Shown one piece after another: positions 42,240-56,035 of a stretch of 64,000 nucleotides of DNA. Position numbers and translations under genes: made by a program. The stretch's first letter is position 1, and each line of letters opens with the position of its first letter. Under the pieces are notes generated by a model that saw only the letters and a list, made by a program, of their open reading frames with translations, did not search any database and was not told the DNA's origin. The stretch is from assembly GCA_963691655.1 (NCBI GenBank), contig OY829328.1, positions 10,196,204 through 10,260,203 on the forward strand, in the 5' to 3' direction. The DNA is from Toxonevra muliebris. Its lineage: Eukaryota; Arthropoda; Insecta; Diptera; Pallopteridae.

Positions 42240-43950
42240 CCGGATGAGGGCGTTGAGTAAAAACAATATATAAAAAATTTTCCCTATATGCCTAAGAACC
42301 ACTCTAATATATATATATATATACAGACATTCATATATCTTGTCAAGTTTATGCAGTAACCCAGTTTCATATGTATTACTTGTATTCGCAGTTGTATGTG
42401 TAAATATATAGTGGTGTGTTGCCATATCTGTTGCATTATCTTTAGAAATATCTTGTTACAAAATTTTATGCTTTAACTATTGAGGGTCGTTCTGTTTAAT
42501 GCGATTATCACCAGTGTGTAAATAAACAGTACCAAAATCTGCAGTTGTTGTTGTTTTTGATATTGCCAGTTGGTTGTACTTGTAGCTGTTGATGTATGTA
42601 TAGCAGTTACTAAAATAACATAAATAAATGCAAACAATATTCAATAACATTTTCATAATGAAATACAAGATCAAAGGAAGAAAGAGGAAGCAGGACTATA
42701 TATTTGTATATTTAGTAGTGTCAGTATAGCAAAAACAAATACATATACAAGTTTGCAAATATGCATAAAGTATACACGGATACATACATATATCCCGTTT
42801 GCTATAAAATATGAAAAAGCTCTGCTTGATGAAACTGAATGATTCTACTTTACATAGATTTAGGTTTCAAATATATATTTTTTTTTTTGTAGTCAATTTA
42901 TGTATGTAGTATTGTAGCAGTAGCAGCTTGAATATAATATTATACACGACGGTAACATAAAGCACTTTGTTTTGAATGAAAATGAAAATTTCTTGCCATT
43001 TGAGAATTCTCTGTTGAGTTGTGAAAATATGCTATAATTTTTGCTGTTGTGTGTTTCTTTTGTTTTTTATGTTTTTTTTTCATACATAAATATCTATGTA
43101 TATTTATGTATTATAATTTTATAGGTTTTTTTTCTTCTGTAAGATACTTTTATGCAAAATATTTTTTGCTGTTAATGAGAAATGTTTATAAATATTATAT
43201 TGAGTCTGGTCTACTAGTCTGAAGTGTTTTTCGACTTGTGTGTATAAGGGCATAAATAATAATGTGTGAATTTTATCGCCAGAAGAAAAGAAAAAAAAAA
43301 AGAATAAAAACAGTAAAATCTACTTTCTGATTTAATGTGTCGAAAGCTGCCAGGTGATAATGCAAAATGTTGTACTTAATTGAATGCATAATCTAGTGGT
43401 TGTCTAGGGGCTGATGTATGCTTTCAAATAAATAAGCAATGATTAATTATGCATAACTTTTATATGTTAGTTAAAAGCAGCTGTGTATATAAACCTTTAT
43501 TCTATTGCCAGTTTCGAAATGTATAGATAATGATGAAACACGATAGAACTGAAATATTTTGAATTTAATCTGAAGAATAGAAAGGCTTTAGTTGAATACC
43601 TTTATAAATTATGAAAGGCGGGGCTCATTATTTGAACACTTTTCAGCATTCATAAATTTTTGGCACATTGAAAAGTTAAACCATGAACATTATCAAGAGC
43701 AAATCATTTTGTGAAGCAAATTTTTCGCATGTATGTTCAAAATTTTTTGGTTTAACTCTCACATATCTGCGTAAACAGTGTTCACGTTAATAGGTTTTTG
43801 GACATTCTTGCTCGTTTTGCTAGTTCACTTGTTCAACTACTTTTACTTGAATTTTTATATCCTAAGTGGAGCATAGAGCCTCAACAATCAACTTAAATCT
43901 AACTTTATTGTGAACATTTAGGATGATGTCATTCCATGAATAATTGGCAG
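42240..43950. other. Non-coding stretch
   Basis: No gene is supported. A TA run lies near 42306-42322 and T/A homopolymers near 43070 and 43290. Confidence 0.5.
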
Positions 43951-43954
43951 TACG

Positions 43955-45055
43955 GAGCTCTCTCAACGTCTGAAACCTTGTGGATTCCACTGAAGCGCTT
44001 GTCGGGCGATATTACCGTTAGGTCGTCTTAGCATATGACCGATCCAGCTCCATTTACGACGTCGTACCTCACTTCTTACTTGCACTTGCCCAGTACGATG
44101 CCAGCGTTCGGTGTTCGAGATACGCTGTGGCCACCAAATACGGAAAATTCTTCTAAAACGGTGGTTTCTTTCCACGTTTCGCATCCGTAGAAAAGGACAG
44201 ACTTTACGCTTGAGTTGAAGGTGCATAGTTTAGTGCTGGTGGTAATTTGGCATGACTTCCATATGGGGTTGAGCTGGACAAACGCAAATCTGGCTTTACT
44301 GATTCGAGATTTGACGTCTTCATCCGCACCACTTTTATTCGTTACTATGCTGCTCAGATAAACAAAAGACTGAACGGTTTCAACTCTCTCATCCTGCAGA
44401 AGTATGACAGGGTCAGTTGTGGCACCATATCCGCTACACATAACCTTCGTTTTTGATATGTTTATCTCGAGGCCAGCATTACGACCGTCTAGTGTCAAAA
44501 CGAAAAGTAGTGGCGATAAGATGCAGCCTCGTCTAACGCCAGTTCTAACGAAAAACGGTTCGGAGAGCTAACCAAAATGACTAACTCTGCATGTAAAGTT
44601 AGTGTACGTAGATTTACTGTCTTCTCTGGCATTCCTCGCTTTTCCAAGGTGCTCTATAAGAACGGACGCTTTAAGCTATGGAATGCTTTTTTAAATCAAC
44701 GAACGCTGCATAAACTGAACAGCGAAACTTATTGCATTGTTCGAAAATGACGGGAACTGTGTTTATTATTAAGTAAGTGCAGGAGCGGTTCTGCCGAAAG
44801 CCGAATTGGTTTTCACGTAACGTTGTTTCCACACCCAAAGAGATGCGATTCATGATAATCGAAGTAAGTATTTTACTTGGGATGGGGAGGAGTGTTATAC
44901 CTCTGTAATTATTGCAGTCTGGCGTGTCACCTTTTTTAAGAATCTTAACAAGGATGCTTTCGTTCCAATTACACGGCAGTTCCTCAGTTCTCTATATATT
45001 CTGTAGAATAGGGAACCAGATATTCGTTGATGTTTCAGGATGGCATTTTAAGAAC
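43955..45055 (-). pseudogene. RTE-type LINE relic lacking the RT catalytic box
   Basis: Minus-strand frames give, in order: KKGDTPDCNNYRGITLLPIPSKIL (about 44945-44860), LRENQFGFRQNRSC (about 44820-44780), CILSPLLFVLTLDG (about 44530-44485), GLEINISKTKVM (about 44475-44440), VLFYGCETWK (about 44210) and the RTE-typical RRRKWSWIGHMLRRP...ARQALQWNPQG end (about 44060-43965). The segment carrying the F/YADD box is missing between LTLDG and GLEINISKTK. Several frameshifts are present. Confidence 0.85.
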
Positions 45056-45059
45056 TCAG

Positions 45060-48000
45060 CATTTCACTTGTTCTAACTTTTTAGTATTCTGAGTGGAATG
45101 CTCAATTTAACAGTCTTGAATACCACAAAATGGACAAAGTTTAGACACACACTCATATTTTTGCTAACTTATTTTTTTTTTAATAAAACATTTGGTGAAT
45201 GAAATCGCAATGAATTAAGAATACACCAGACAAAACAACGTGCAACCGTTTTCTAAAACTTTGAATTGAAAAAATAACCGTTGTATTTATTAGTTATTTA
45301 CAAAAAACTTTTAAATTCGTCATAAAATAATTAGTTTCGAAATTTTACACAGAAAATTTAAACATGAGGAAAATTGGATTTTTCACCATTTTATAAAAAT
45401 GAGTTTTAAAAACCCTTTCATTTATATTACAACTTAAGTTCAAAAATTAAAGAATAAAAAATGATGGAAGAAGAAATAGTTCGGAGGAAAAATGTGTGTT
45501 TGGTAACTACAAATTTTGCACTCTTCTGAAAGCAGAAACAGTGGGTCAAATATAAAAAACTTATAGACACTTTGCTAAAAAAAATACAAAGTTTCTAAAA
45601 CTGCAATTAAAAAATATTTGGAATTATTGGATATTTCATAAAATGTAAAATAATTTGTTCTAAAAACTACAGAAAATTAATTAAAAATCATCAAAATCTG
45701 ATTGGGAAACCTTTCGAAAATTTATTTCGCATTCAATTAATTCTTACATTTGTGTGATGGATGACGATTTATACTTTGCCATTGGAAGCAACGAATGGCA
45801 GTAGAAATATGACTTTGAATCTTCTAGCGGGAAAGTACCAGGCAAAAAGAAATTTTTTCGATTAAAGAGAAAGGTCCAAATCAATTAATATTAATCAAAA
45901 AATGTATATTTTTTTATTAAAAAATTAAAGAAGAATTTAAACCTATAGATACAACTGAAGGAAGTGCCAAAAAAGTCTGAAGATCAAACCTCAACGGAAT
46001 GTAAACTTTTTTGTGAATTTTATTTAAGTTAATATTAATGTTTTGAACGAACCTTTTTTTAAATTCGACAGCTTTGCTTTTTTATTTTGCAAAACGAACA
46101 TTATGTAAAAATAATTTTTTCAAGATGTTCAAAGTTTATAAATTAATAAGAAATTTATATTTTTCTAAAATTTCTGCTGAATTTCCAAAAGCTTACAAGT
46201 TTTGAACCTCTTGCAGCATCAGTAAATATTAATCTGTTAAGAAAAGTATATTTTCATGATGTTTAGATTTGTGAAGAACAATAGCCAAGATCCATTTGAA
46301 GTCTGATTTAAAAAATTACCACTTCTGTTCATCTGGATGAGTAGAAGCTTAATTACGCTGTTACTTTTCGATTTGTCAACATTACTGGCTATTCATCGTG
46401 TCACCAACATTTGTTGAACAGTCTTTTAAGTCACTGTATTTAAACAGTTATGGCCATGCACAGGGTCCCTGCTAGGTGGCAGTTAAACATGTTCTATATT
46501 CTTGGCGTTTTTCGATTCAGTTGCCATCAGTTTTAGTATGTATTTCAGATCTCAGTGGTGAACAATTGCCACCTGTACCACCTCTTCCCCTTGTGAATGT
46601 GTTCGTTGCCAAGAACATCAGAATTCGAATTTTAACACTCGTGTACGAAACATACTTTTTCTTTTCTCACTTGTACATGTATGTGTTCAAGAATATTAGG
46701 CTTTGAACAAGGCAAGCTTATCAGAAAATGCTCGAATTTTTACAAAAGTTGCCTTATGTCATCGCAACTTTAGCAAAATAATCGAAAAACTATGGATAGC
46801 TGTACTTCTCAAGAACGCGATATAATTGAATTAAAGGATCACGCGCTTTAAATACTTTAGTCTTCTTCTTCTTCTGAGGTTTTTTGAGGATTTGGAAGAA
46901 TATGTAAATAAACAACAAATTCTCGCAGCCCTGAAAAACAACATTAGACACGAAATATATATTTCTATGCAAAATTAGATTCATTTTATATTGTTTCATC
47001 TTCTACAAACTACAAAGAATCTTAAAGATAATCAGGCAGCTGAAAAGACCAATAAATTAAACTAAATTTATCAAATTTGCCAGTTATATTTAATTAACTT
47101 AATTTATTTGGTTTTAGTTCGCATTTCATTAAACAACGATGCTCAGATTATCTTTTTCATTTGAGTTTTGTACTTAAGATTAAAAAAACTAAATTCAGCT
47201 ATCAAACGAATTTTTTTGTTATTTCTGAATATCTCAACTTAATGCTGTGTTCAACTAGCTTAAACAATCCTGAGGCTACAGCCATAAAAGTTCATTGACT
47301 GGTTTATAAATTATAGTAAAATATGTAATAAACAAATATTTATCAAAAAAGTTCAATGCTTTGCAATAGTCGCCCCTAGTGCTGTCTTAAAATGTAATTA
47401 ACATTACAGAAAATTGCACACACGCACATACTTAATTCAGATAGAAAAACTACCGCCTACCGATGGAAAAGCAGGGATGGAAATTGTGCTGCCTAGTGTA
47501 ATGAAAGTAAAAAAGAAAAAATAAAGAAATCTTATTTTTAAGATTAGATTTGATGTGACTTTACGCGCCGCTACAAACAATCGTAGTCGTACATAATAGC
47601 AACGATAAACATTATTTGCTTTATAAAAAAAGCAACAACAAAAATCCCATAAGAACAAAAAATACACCCAAAAATAAAAAAATATATACCACATTTTTTA
47701 TACGCAACACTTAACTAAGGGCTAAGCGATAGCAAAAGCAAGCAGCAGAGCAGCAGCGCATAAATGAGACAAACAACTTAATCTCAATGGAACAGAGTAG
47801 CATCAATTACGATGTAATGGGTATGTAGTATAGAGAGGACATGAGTAAAATTCAAGAAAACAGCCGTACGTTGTGTTATGAAAAAGGATGAAATTGAGCA
47901 GAAGGAGAAAGAAAATACAACACAGCAACATTTAGTTGTTAAAGTTTATATGTATGTATATGTGTCTGTATTTGTGTATGTATAGCTAAACGCGGGAAAA

Positions 48001-51000
48001 ACGTAAGCAATTACAAACGCTTTCTGCTGCTGTAATTATTTACGTGGTGCTTTTTCCTTTCTCTCTTATACTCTCTTGCTTTTTGGTATTCTTGCTTATG
48101 TACACGCTGGCGTATGAGTGTCCCTTAAAATGAATGCCTGTCTTGGACTTGCTTCATGTGAAATGTATGTGCGTAGGTTTGTAAGTTTACAGTTGTATAT
48201 ATATATATATATGTATACCATAAGCATAAGTGGCCAAAAAAAAAGTACACACACACATACATAGTAGTATAAGGTAATTCTTACTTAACGAGCAAGAAAA
48301 TGAATTCTTACGATAAAGAAGTACACAAAACAAAAACCAAAACTAAGTAAAATGATCAAAAACAATGCTTCATTTCTAGTAGTGGTATATGTTGGTATAA
48401 ATGTATGTAAAGGAAAGCAAAGACGTTCATATTACATTTTATTTATACTTGCTTTCTAGGGAATTGTAGGTAATTTCTTTTTCTACTTTGCTTTCATCTA
48501 TTTTTCTGTTTTCTTACCTTTTTTTTTTTTTTTTGGTTTTGTTATATGTTAATGAAAATGTAAAAATAGCAAACAAAAATTCTAACGTATTTTACTAATG
48601 ATTTTCTACTTAAGTATTTAATTCCTTTTGGGTATAAAAATATATACTATCACACATTTCTAGCAACTATGCTAGAAATGACAACACACACACATACACA
48701 CCCAAAAATACTAAACCATCCAGTTGGAAATGTTGGCATTGAAAAAAATAGCATGAGAAGAGAGACTGTGGAAAGTGAGGGGGAAAATAAAGTGTGAGAG
48801 AGGGATGGTTGGGAGAAACGAGCGAAATCGTTTTCAATCGAATGGCTGCCTTTTCTGTCTGCTAAAATTCCATTGGGACTTTATGTTTGGAGGAATGTTT
48901 CACAAATTGCCATAGATTTTGCTTTGAAAAGCTTTGACCGGCACTGGTATGGATTTACTAAGATTCAAAAATGACTCAACTATAATTTTGTTAAAGTGTT
49001 TTTTTTTTTTTTTGTCAAAGTGTAATTTCAAGCAAGTTTTTTGGTTTATATAAGCTTATAACTGTTCCCTCGGAATTGTGGCTTATTCTGGTTGAAAGGA
49101 CATTATACATTAATTGAAAACATTTTTTGTAGGCTTATTTTACGTAATGTAAGTTTGGAGATGTAAAGCTAAAGACTAAAGAAACTCACAATTTTTTCAT
49201 AAATTTTTTCTCTTTAAACCAAACAACTTTTCCATAAACACAACAGATAAAAAGCCGTTTTTCTGACTTCATGCATCGTCTTCAAAACACTTTTCAGATT
49301 CAAGATCACTGGCCCAACATTACACTAGAACGCATGTGAAATCATCAGCCAAAAAAAAACCTCATATTTGTGACATCGCGAAAAACTTAAATTTACATTA
49401 AAAAATCAGCAAAAATTCTTTTAATTTAATTCAAATTTTACTTTTTGCATCAGAGGCTCTCTAACGGTGGCTTTCAGAGCCCATTTGAAATTTGTAGTCT
49501 TTTGTATACCAGTAGCTTAAAATTTGGAACATTCATCAAGTCGAACTTTAATCACCGAAGATGTTCTTTTGGGGCAGATTTTGAGGCCCACCAATCTTTT
49601 AATAATTTATATTATTAGTAGGAGAAGAAGACGTTTTCTATGGTAGGCTTAGATATATATAATCATCTCATATTCTTTGCAGTTAAATAACATTTGTTAT
49701 CCCATAACCTAAGCTATAGCGATTATAATATTTAAACCATATTGAAGGCACTCTCATGAGTTATTTTCGGTAGCTAATGTCACATCAAAATGGTGGTCGC
49801 CGTGAGGTAGTAGATATTCACTGGACTGCTAGGTACGGTGGTTCAATACTTGCGTGGTCAAAAATGCAAAATAACCGTAGGAGTAAAAGTTAGTTTAGAA
49901 AAACTTTCGTATTCGGAAAAAATTTTTAGGTTCCTTTCAGTAGGGTACAAATAACTCACATAACATAAATGGATACGAAAAGGTCGGTCTAGGCCTTCAA
50001 TGTGCTGTTGTGCTAAAATAGTAGTAGAATGTAAGTATTGTGGGCGTGGGTGCCGTTTAGTTGTGATGTATGAAGTTCAATACTAATAAATGTTGGATAC
50101 GTATTAATTTGAATGAAAGGTAAATTGTTTAGGAAACTTTTCAGTTTAAAAAATTGGCTACGCTAAACCTAAGTCATATTGATTTCCATTTCTTTTCTTT
50201 ATATGAAAGGTGCCTTTAAGCATTCGATTTTTGAACTCTCAATGGAGTAAAAAGTCTGAAAACGTTAATAAATATCTCACATTAGTGTTGAAGTTTCAGG
50301 GATTACAACAAACATACGTTGCATTTTTGGGTATACATTACAAGAATAAAATTTCCGATTGGGAATGTTTTCTCTCACACAAATAAAAGCACATGATATA
50401 GCCAACTTAATTTATAGCTATGTTTTAAATGTGATGGTAGCTAGTGGTGTTTCATGCTAATTACTTGCTTCACACATACATGAATACATTCATATGTATA
50501 TATATATGTATATGTTCACCTATTTATACATATCTTATTCAAATGTTTAAGTGTTGGCCATGAAAAATAAATTAATATAAGTAATGTGGTTTTACTTAAA
50601 TTTTCGTAAACAAATACATACAAACGTAACAGCTTTCGTTCTTATGTTCTTATAAGTTTGCAAATTTACACTTCGAAGTAGATACAAAAGACACACGCAC
50701 ACATAACTATTTACATATGTACAAGACGTGTATGTATTCTCTTTGGAATAACTACGTAGAAATTTGTTAAAAATAGATAACTAAAACGCATGCATATATT
50801 CTTCAACAAAGTTTCAGCTCAATAATTAAGAAACCTTAACATTTTTACCTACCAATATTACCTTAGGATTTAGTCAATTAGCTAAGCAAAAAAAAAAAAC
50901 AAAAAACACAGAAATAGAAATAAAAAAAAATTACCAAGATAACAGAAAAAGAAAGACTGAATATTTGCTATCCAGCTATCCTTAACTTAAATACTTATGA

Positions 51001-52510
51001 GGTGAACTCTCCATTGCTATTACGTTTTAGCTGTCATTTGATTGATTGTTTGCATTAAGAAAATGGCATTTCTCTTGCACGAAACTAGAGAAATTGCCCA
51101 GATTACTTTCCTATCGATTATTTTGTTTAGTTGAGTTGTAAATACTATAGACATATTTAGTTGTTTGGCTATAGAGTTTGTGGTGTTTTTGTTTTGTTAT
51201 TAAGTTCTTTATTTAATGAAAAGATATTATGCCAACCTCTTGAATTGACATATTGTATACAAATATGTAAATACATATATATATATATGCTCATGTGAAT
51301 ATATTCATATGTATGTATTCGAATATAAAAGGCTATCTAAAATAAAAACACAAAAAGGAGACAGTCGAAAGATTTATGTGATTAAATATCCTTTAGGTTT
51401 GGAAAATTCTTTTATGCACAAATTTTACAAAGAACTATTTATAAATATTATGATACATAATAGTAAAATATTTGTGCTTTTAGCTGAATATCAAAACTTG
51501 TATTAATAAAATCAAATCTATATACGCAATACAACTGGACTAGAATATAAAATCAGGAATTTAAACAAGATACTAAGTTTGTCAGGCTTAAGCTCTGCGA
51601 CTAGCATGTGTTGGTGAAAATAGAATGAGCGCAATCTGTTAAAATGCAAAATAAAAATGACTCGAAAAATATCGGAAAGAAAATGCAATTGTGTGACTTC
51701 AGTCAAAACTAGAAGTCGCCAAGTGTTGACGAGGAAAGCTGTAGAAACTAAAATATGTTCCTAAAGAGAAGTAGTCATCCTAGATAAACAAATTTCGCAA
51801 TCATTTAGTTCACTAGCGGATACTGACATTTTCGAAATCGGGAGGGGGTTGGGGGATGGGTGCCGTTTGTATTTTTGTCCCCTGAAAACTTTTTTTGTGA
51901 TTCACGCTCAACGATCAAAATGTACTCCTACCCTCACATAGTAGTTCTAGGATATAAGGAAGCATCTCGGATTTATAATGGGCACATCCATCAGGTAAAA
52001 ATAATATTTAAATCGACGTTCTCATTCCTCTAAATGTAACCCAGAGCAATATCCAAGCGCACTTTCTATATTGCACAGACAACGCTCATTCATGTAAAAT
52101 AGCCCAAAATGACAAATGACCTACTCACTAGAACACGAACTGAAGCACACAGAGTAGCTAGTGTTACCACGGGTCTCCGTCTAATAGGACATCATGCATC
52201 AAAACTGAGCACTGCTAAGCTGTAATAAAAGCTTTTGTGAAAGAAATCGTCGAGCACTTACTTTCTGGACCTCAAGCAAACTTATTAAATCCTTAAATCA
52301 AATTAAATTGATTTAAACTCTATTTTAAATCAGTATTCAAAATAAGCCAGATTTTATTGTATCAAACTGGCACTAACGGAGGTAGGAACTAACTAATCCG
52401 ATGCGAGTGGTTCTCAGTGTATGAATACGATAGAGGAACCATTACAGTCTCAACTTAATTGAATCTTTATGCGGTCATTCTAACTTCACATTACTCTCAC
52501 GATCATTTTA
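45060..52510. other. Long AT-rich non-coding stretch
   Basis: About 7.4 kb without a supported gene. It contains microsatellites (TA near 48199-48212 and 51277-51288; CA near 48684-48698), homopolymers and a G-rich tract at 51839-51863. A minus-strand ORF at 47437-47694 and others are rich in Phe/Tyr/Lys and look random. A decayed phrase near 52150-52200 weakly recalls a LINE C-terminus (TTGLRLIGHHASK) but is too short to call. Confidence 0.5.
51839..51863 (+). repeat. G-quadruplex-type tract
   Basis: Four G-runs of three or more separated by 1-2 nt (GGGAGGGGGTTGGGGGATGGG), which fits the classical G-quadruplex pattern in otherwise AT-rich DNA. Confidence 0.75.
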
Positions 52511-52514
52511 GTAC

Positions 52515-54065
52515 CTGATTAATTACACAGTCCAACAGCATTTTTCCTATAATCCTGAAAGAGCCAGCTCGTCTCAGTTCTTTTTTTACAGTGGGTCAAA
52601 GATTTCATTTTTTTGTCGAAGGGAGCTGAATACTAAATGCATAAAGTGTTATAAATTGATGTCTGAAAAAAATCTTATCGGCAAAGTTTCATGGTGGAAT
52701 TTTACGAGGATCATTTTTATAGAACAATTTAACCCTTTATTTCCTCTTTTTATGGGTCATTTTGATCCCTTTTTTGAAAAGAGCATGAAAAGATAATTTA
52801 AAAACCACATTTTATGATTAAAGTATTACACAAAACTGTTTACCACAAAATTTCACTAGGGGTCATCAAAGGTATTAAAGTCATATGTACAACGGTTAAC
52901 GGCTGATGAAATTAAATAGTTTTTTACCTCAACCAAATTTATAATTTACTAGCACGCGCCTGGTATGTGATCTACCACATATCAATCCAAGTCATGGTCA
53001 TAGAAAATACCAGTGCTCTGTCACCGCCTTTATACCAGGTCAACGGCTTACTTTCTTAAGTTGTTTGTACTTAATTTTTGGTATGAAAATTTTAGACTAA
53101 AATTATGTTCCAAAATATTAAAAATTTGATTCTTCAATTGTACTACGTATTTCCCTTCGCTTTTTATAATGCGTCAAATTTCCATAAATAAAACCATTTC
53201 TTTTAGTTTTTCCACCGATAAAAAAAATATGGGCATGTTCGCTTATGCAGTATTGCAGCATTTGCAGATGCAAAAACGTTCAAAATGCACTACCTGGCGG
53301 CTGGTCAAGCATCAGTGGCGCCAAGGAGCATCGCTGCAGCATTTGCTGTTAAATGTGTGATTTGCAGACAAAAATGGAATTTTGAACATTTTTGTTTTAG
53401 CAAATATCGCAGTATGGTGGCAGTACTGCATAACCGAACATACCTGTCTTTAAGATTTCCGTCCCTTATATTTATGAAAATCAGAAAAATAGGTCCCGAA
53501 TACCTGGGAACGTTTTCTTGGTACTCAAAATTAAAGTTACAGTTATCTTAATTAATCATAATGCTGAATTCACATTATAGTATATTTTGTTTCTGTGGGT
53601 AAGCTTCTATTGTCTTTTATTATCCGTTAACTCTTATGTATATGAGTTTTATGTTTTTGGTGACCTTTAGTAAAAATTGTTGGCAAATATTTTTGTGAAA
53701 TATTTAAGTCTTTAAATGTATCTTTTAAAAGGACTTTTTAGGTTTCCATCAAAAACGGTGTCAAATTGACCCATAAAAAGAGGAGCTAAATGGTTAATAT
53801 GTTCTACAGAAATGATTCTCGTAAAGTTTTACTATAAAACTTCTCTGATAAGATTATTCTCCGTCATCAATTTATATCAATTTTTGCACTTAGTATTCAA
53901 CTCCCTTCGACGAAAAAATGAAAACTTTGACCCATTGTAAAAAAAAAAACTGAGACCCGCTGGACTATAAATTTATTTTACAAAAATGGGGTATACAACA
54001 TGTCCTTTCAGGATTATAGAGTGGCAGCCAAAAAGTCTTAATTTGTTGGACTGTGTTATTGAACC
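52515..54065. mobile_element. Non-autonomous DNA element with about 280-bp inverted repeats
   Basis: The arm 52520-52800 is matched in reverse complement by about 53750-54060. Shared landmarks are ACACAGTCCAACA, AATCCTGAAA, a poly-T tract next to GGGTCAAAG, GTCGAAGGGAG and TTTTTATGGGTCA. Identity is roughly 80% by eye, and the right arm has an extra segment of about 35 bp near 53970-54005. The interior (52800-53750) has only short ORFs. TTTTTATGGGTCATTTTGAT near the inner edge recalls sequences beside some piggyBac-type elements, but I cannot confirm a TTAA duplication. Confidence 0.75.
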
Positions 54066-54069
54066 AAAC

Positions 54070-55430
54070 TGTCGGTTTCATTGCTTTCACTAAACCGAAT
54101 AGTTTCGATATTCACAAATCGTTCTGAATATCAATGGAAATTATAAAATAGATTTCGTATAATTCATTAAAATTAATCTTTAAAGTAACTGTTGTGCAAA
54201 ATTTTTAATTATCTTTAAAAGGTAATACCAAGGGGTATATTGATGAGAATTCAAGAAATTCGGTATAGTGAGTTAAGCTAATAAATAAAGTATTTAATGT
54301 AATAACCGGAGCAGTACATATTTAATAAACTAATTACTCAACTAAAACTTTAATCATAGCTAATGAATAATGGTTAAAATTAGTCACGATTAAATAGTTA
54401 GTTATAATCGCTAATAAATGCATTAGTTATTCAATTTATAGTAATTTGTTTTTCTTCTTTATAAATTTTATTTTGACGGATGTTCATTAAAAAAATCAAT
54501 TAATCATTCAATCATTGAGTATTAGCTTTAGTCATATAGAAAGTGTACGAAAAATTTTAAAATAAAACTTATTGAGCAGTATATGCCAAAATCGTTTTGA
54601 AAACGATGTGTGGAAATATTAATTTTAGCCGCGTCCGGACTGAGATTTCTTCTTATTTCTAAGTAACCAAAATAAAAAAAGCGTTATTGTAATAATATTT
54701 CTAGCTATCTAGTCTATCACAACTGTATCTTATGTTTAATATGGTAGATCTTACCAAACAAAACGATCTTTTTTTCGATTACTCTTGCCTTATGATAATC
54801 CAATGTACAATTTTAATATTTTAAGGGTTTCAAAGAAACCCGACTCTTCTAAATTGTAATTCTTTCCCTACCTCCCCATAGATTAGAATGCGTAATTGTG
54901 AAGACTTCTTCAAAACTTTTAAAACTTTTTCCATATTTACCTTAAATATAATGTACAACAAATATGGTGTATTGTTCTTCAACAAAATTCCTCCTGCTAC
55001 AACCTTGAAACTATTTACTTAACAATGAAGCAAAAATATATCTTATTTTCTTGCTAAGGCATGCTAAAACTTCTTTATTTATTTTTTTTTAAATTACTTA
55101 TTTACTTACTTCCTTAACCAAAACCTAAAATTAAAAAAAAGAAAAAAAAAGAAAAAAACAAAAATGGAGAAAAGTAAAAAATCTGCCAGTAACATTAGCA
55201 ATTTTACAGCAAATCACAACAACACAAATTCATTATAGCATAATTTCTGCTTTAGTTACATGGAAAAAACGAAGACTGTGCTGCATAAAATATTAAATTA
55301 CATTGCTTAAAATTCATATAGGGAGGGACTTATAAAAGTTCGCTAAAGTTAGTTAGAAAATATAAGCCAAAAATTAATTGCGTTTCCCTTATTTCATTTT
55401 TATTATTTTGCATCAGGTTGTATCATTTTC
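54070..55430. other. Non-coding stretch
   Basis: AT-rich, with A-rich runs near 55130-55160. No gene is recognised. Confidence 0.5.
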
Positions 55431-55499
55431 ATTTCCCAAGTCGGTAGATCAATTTTTCAAAATATTTCTCAAAATCCTCTTTTAAAGGTTTCTGCATTT

Positions 55500-55930
55500 T
55501 ACTAAAGACTTTTCCCCTTTTTCCCAATTTATTTTTTTTTTTATTTTTGGTAATAACCAGAAATCACACAGTACTTGATCAGGGAACTATGGTGAATTTC
55601 TTCTATGCCTGAAAATGCAATAAATTTGCGCATTATCATGGAGCAAAAAATAGAGACGCAATCTCTGTTTTCTAATTTTTCCAACATGTTTTTGTTAACT
55701 TTATTCAGTATATTACTAAGCAGCTGCCAGCTGACTACTTAGTTTTCTGCGGTATAGCAGCTACAATTTTTATCCTGATGAAGTAAATTAAAATCACTGC
55801 TATTTTTTCTGCCCACTGTTGCCTTATTCTAACAGGTGCGCTGTGGACTCTACAATGTATGTTTGATTTTTGTGTTTTTCACCTCTTACAATTTCATTAA
55901 TGGTGCTAAACTCGGCGATTTCCGATTTTG
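55500..55930 (-). pseudogene. mariner transposase relic
   Basis: Minus-strand frames give decayed mariner motifs: LLHDNAQIYCIF (about 55650-55615) and FPDQVLCDFWLLPKIKK (about 55585-55535), which correspond to the HDNAxxH and YSPDLAPCDFWLFPKLK blocks of mariner transposases. Stops and frameshifts occur throughout, and no terminal repeats could be delimited. Confidence 0.55.
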
Positions 55931-56035
55931 TAAGGCAATATTGTGAGAAATGAAATAGCTGTCATTCAAAATTCGTGGTACTCAACGGGCAGATTTCTTC
56001 GTGTGTTACAGATAATTCTCTAATATTTGTGTAAT

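Noticed and set aside
52100..52280. Possible LINE C-terminal fragment (TTGLRLIGHHASK)
   Set aside because: Only about a dozen residues resemble the family and the surrounding frames are closed.
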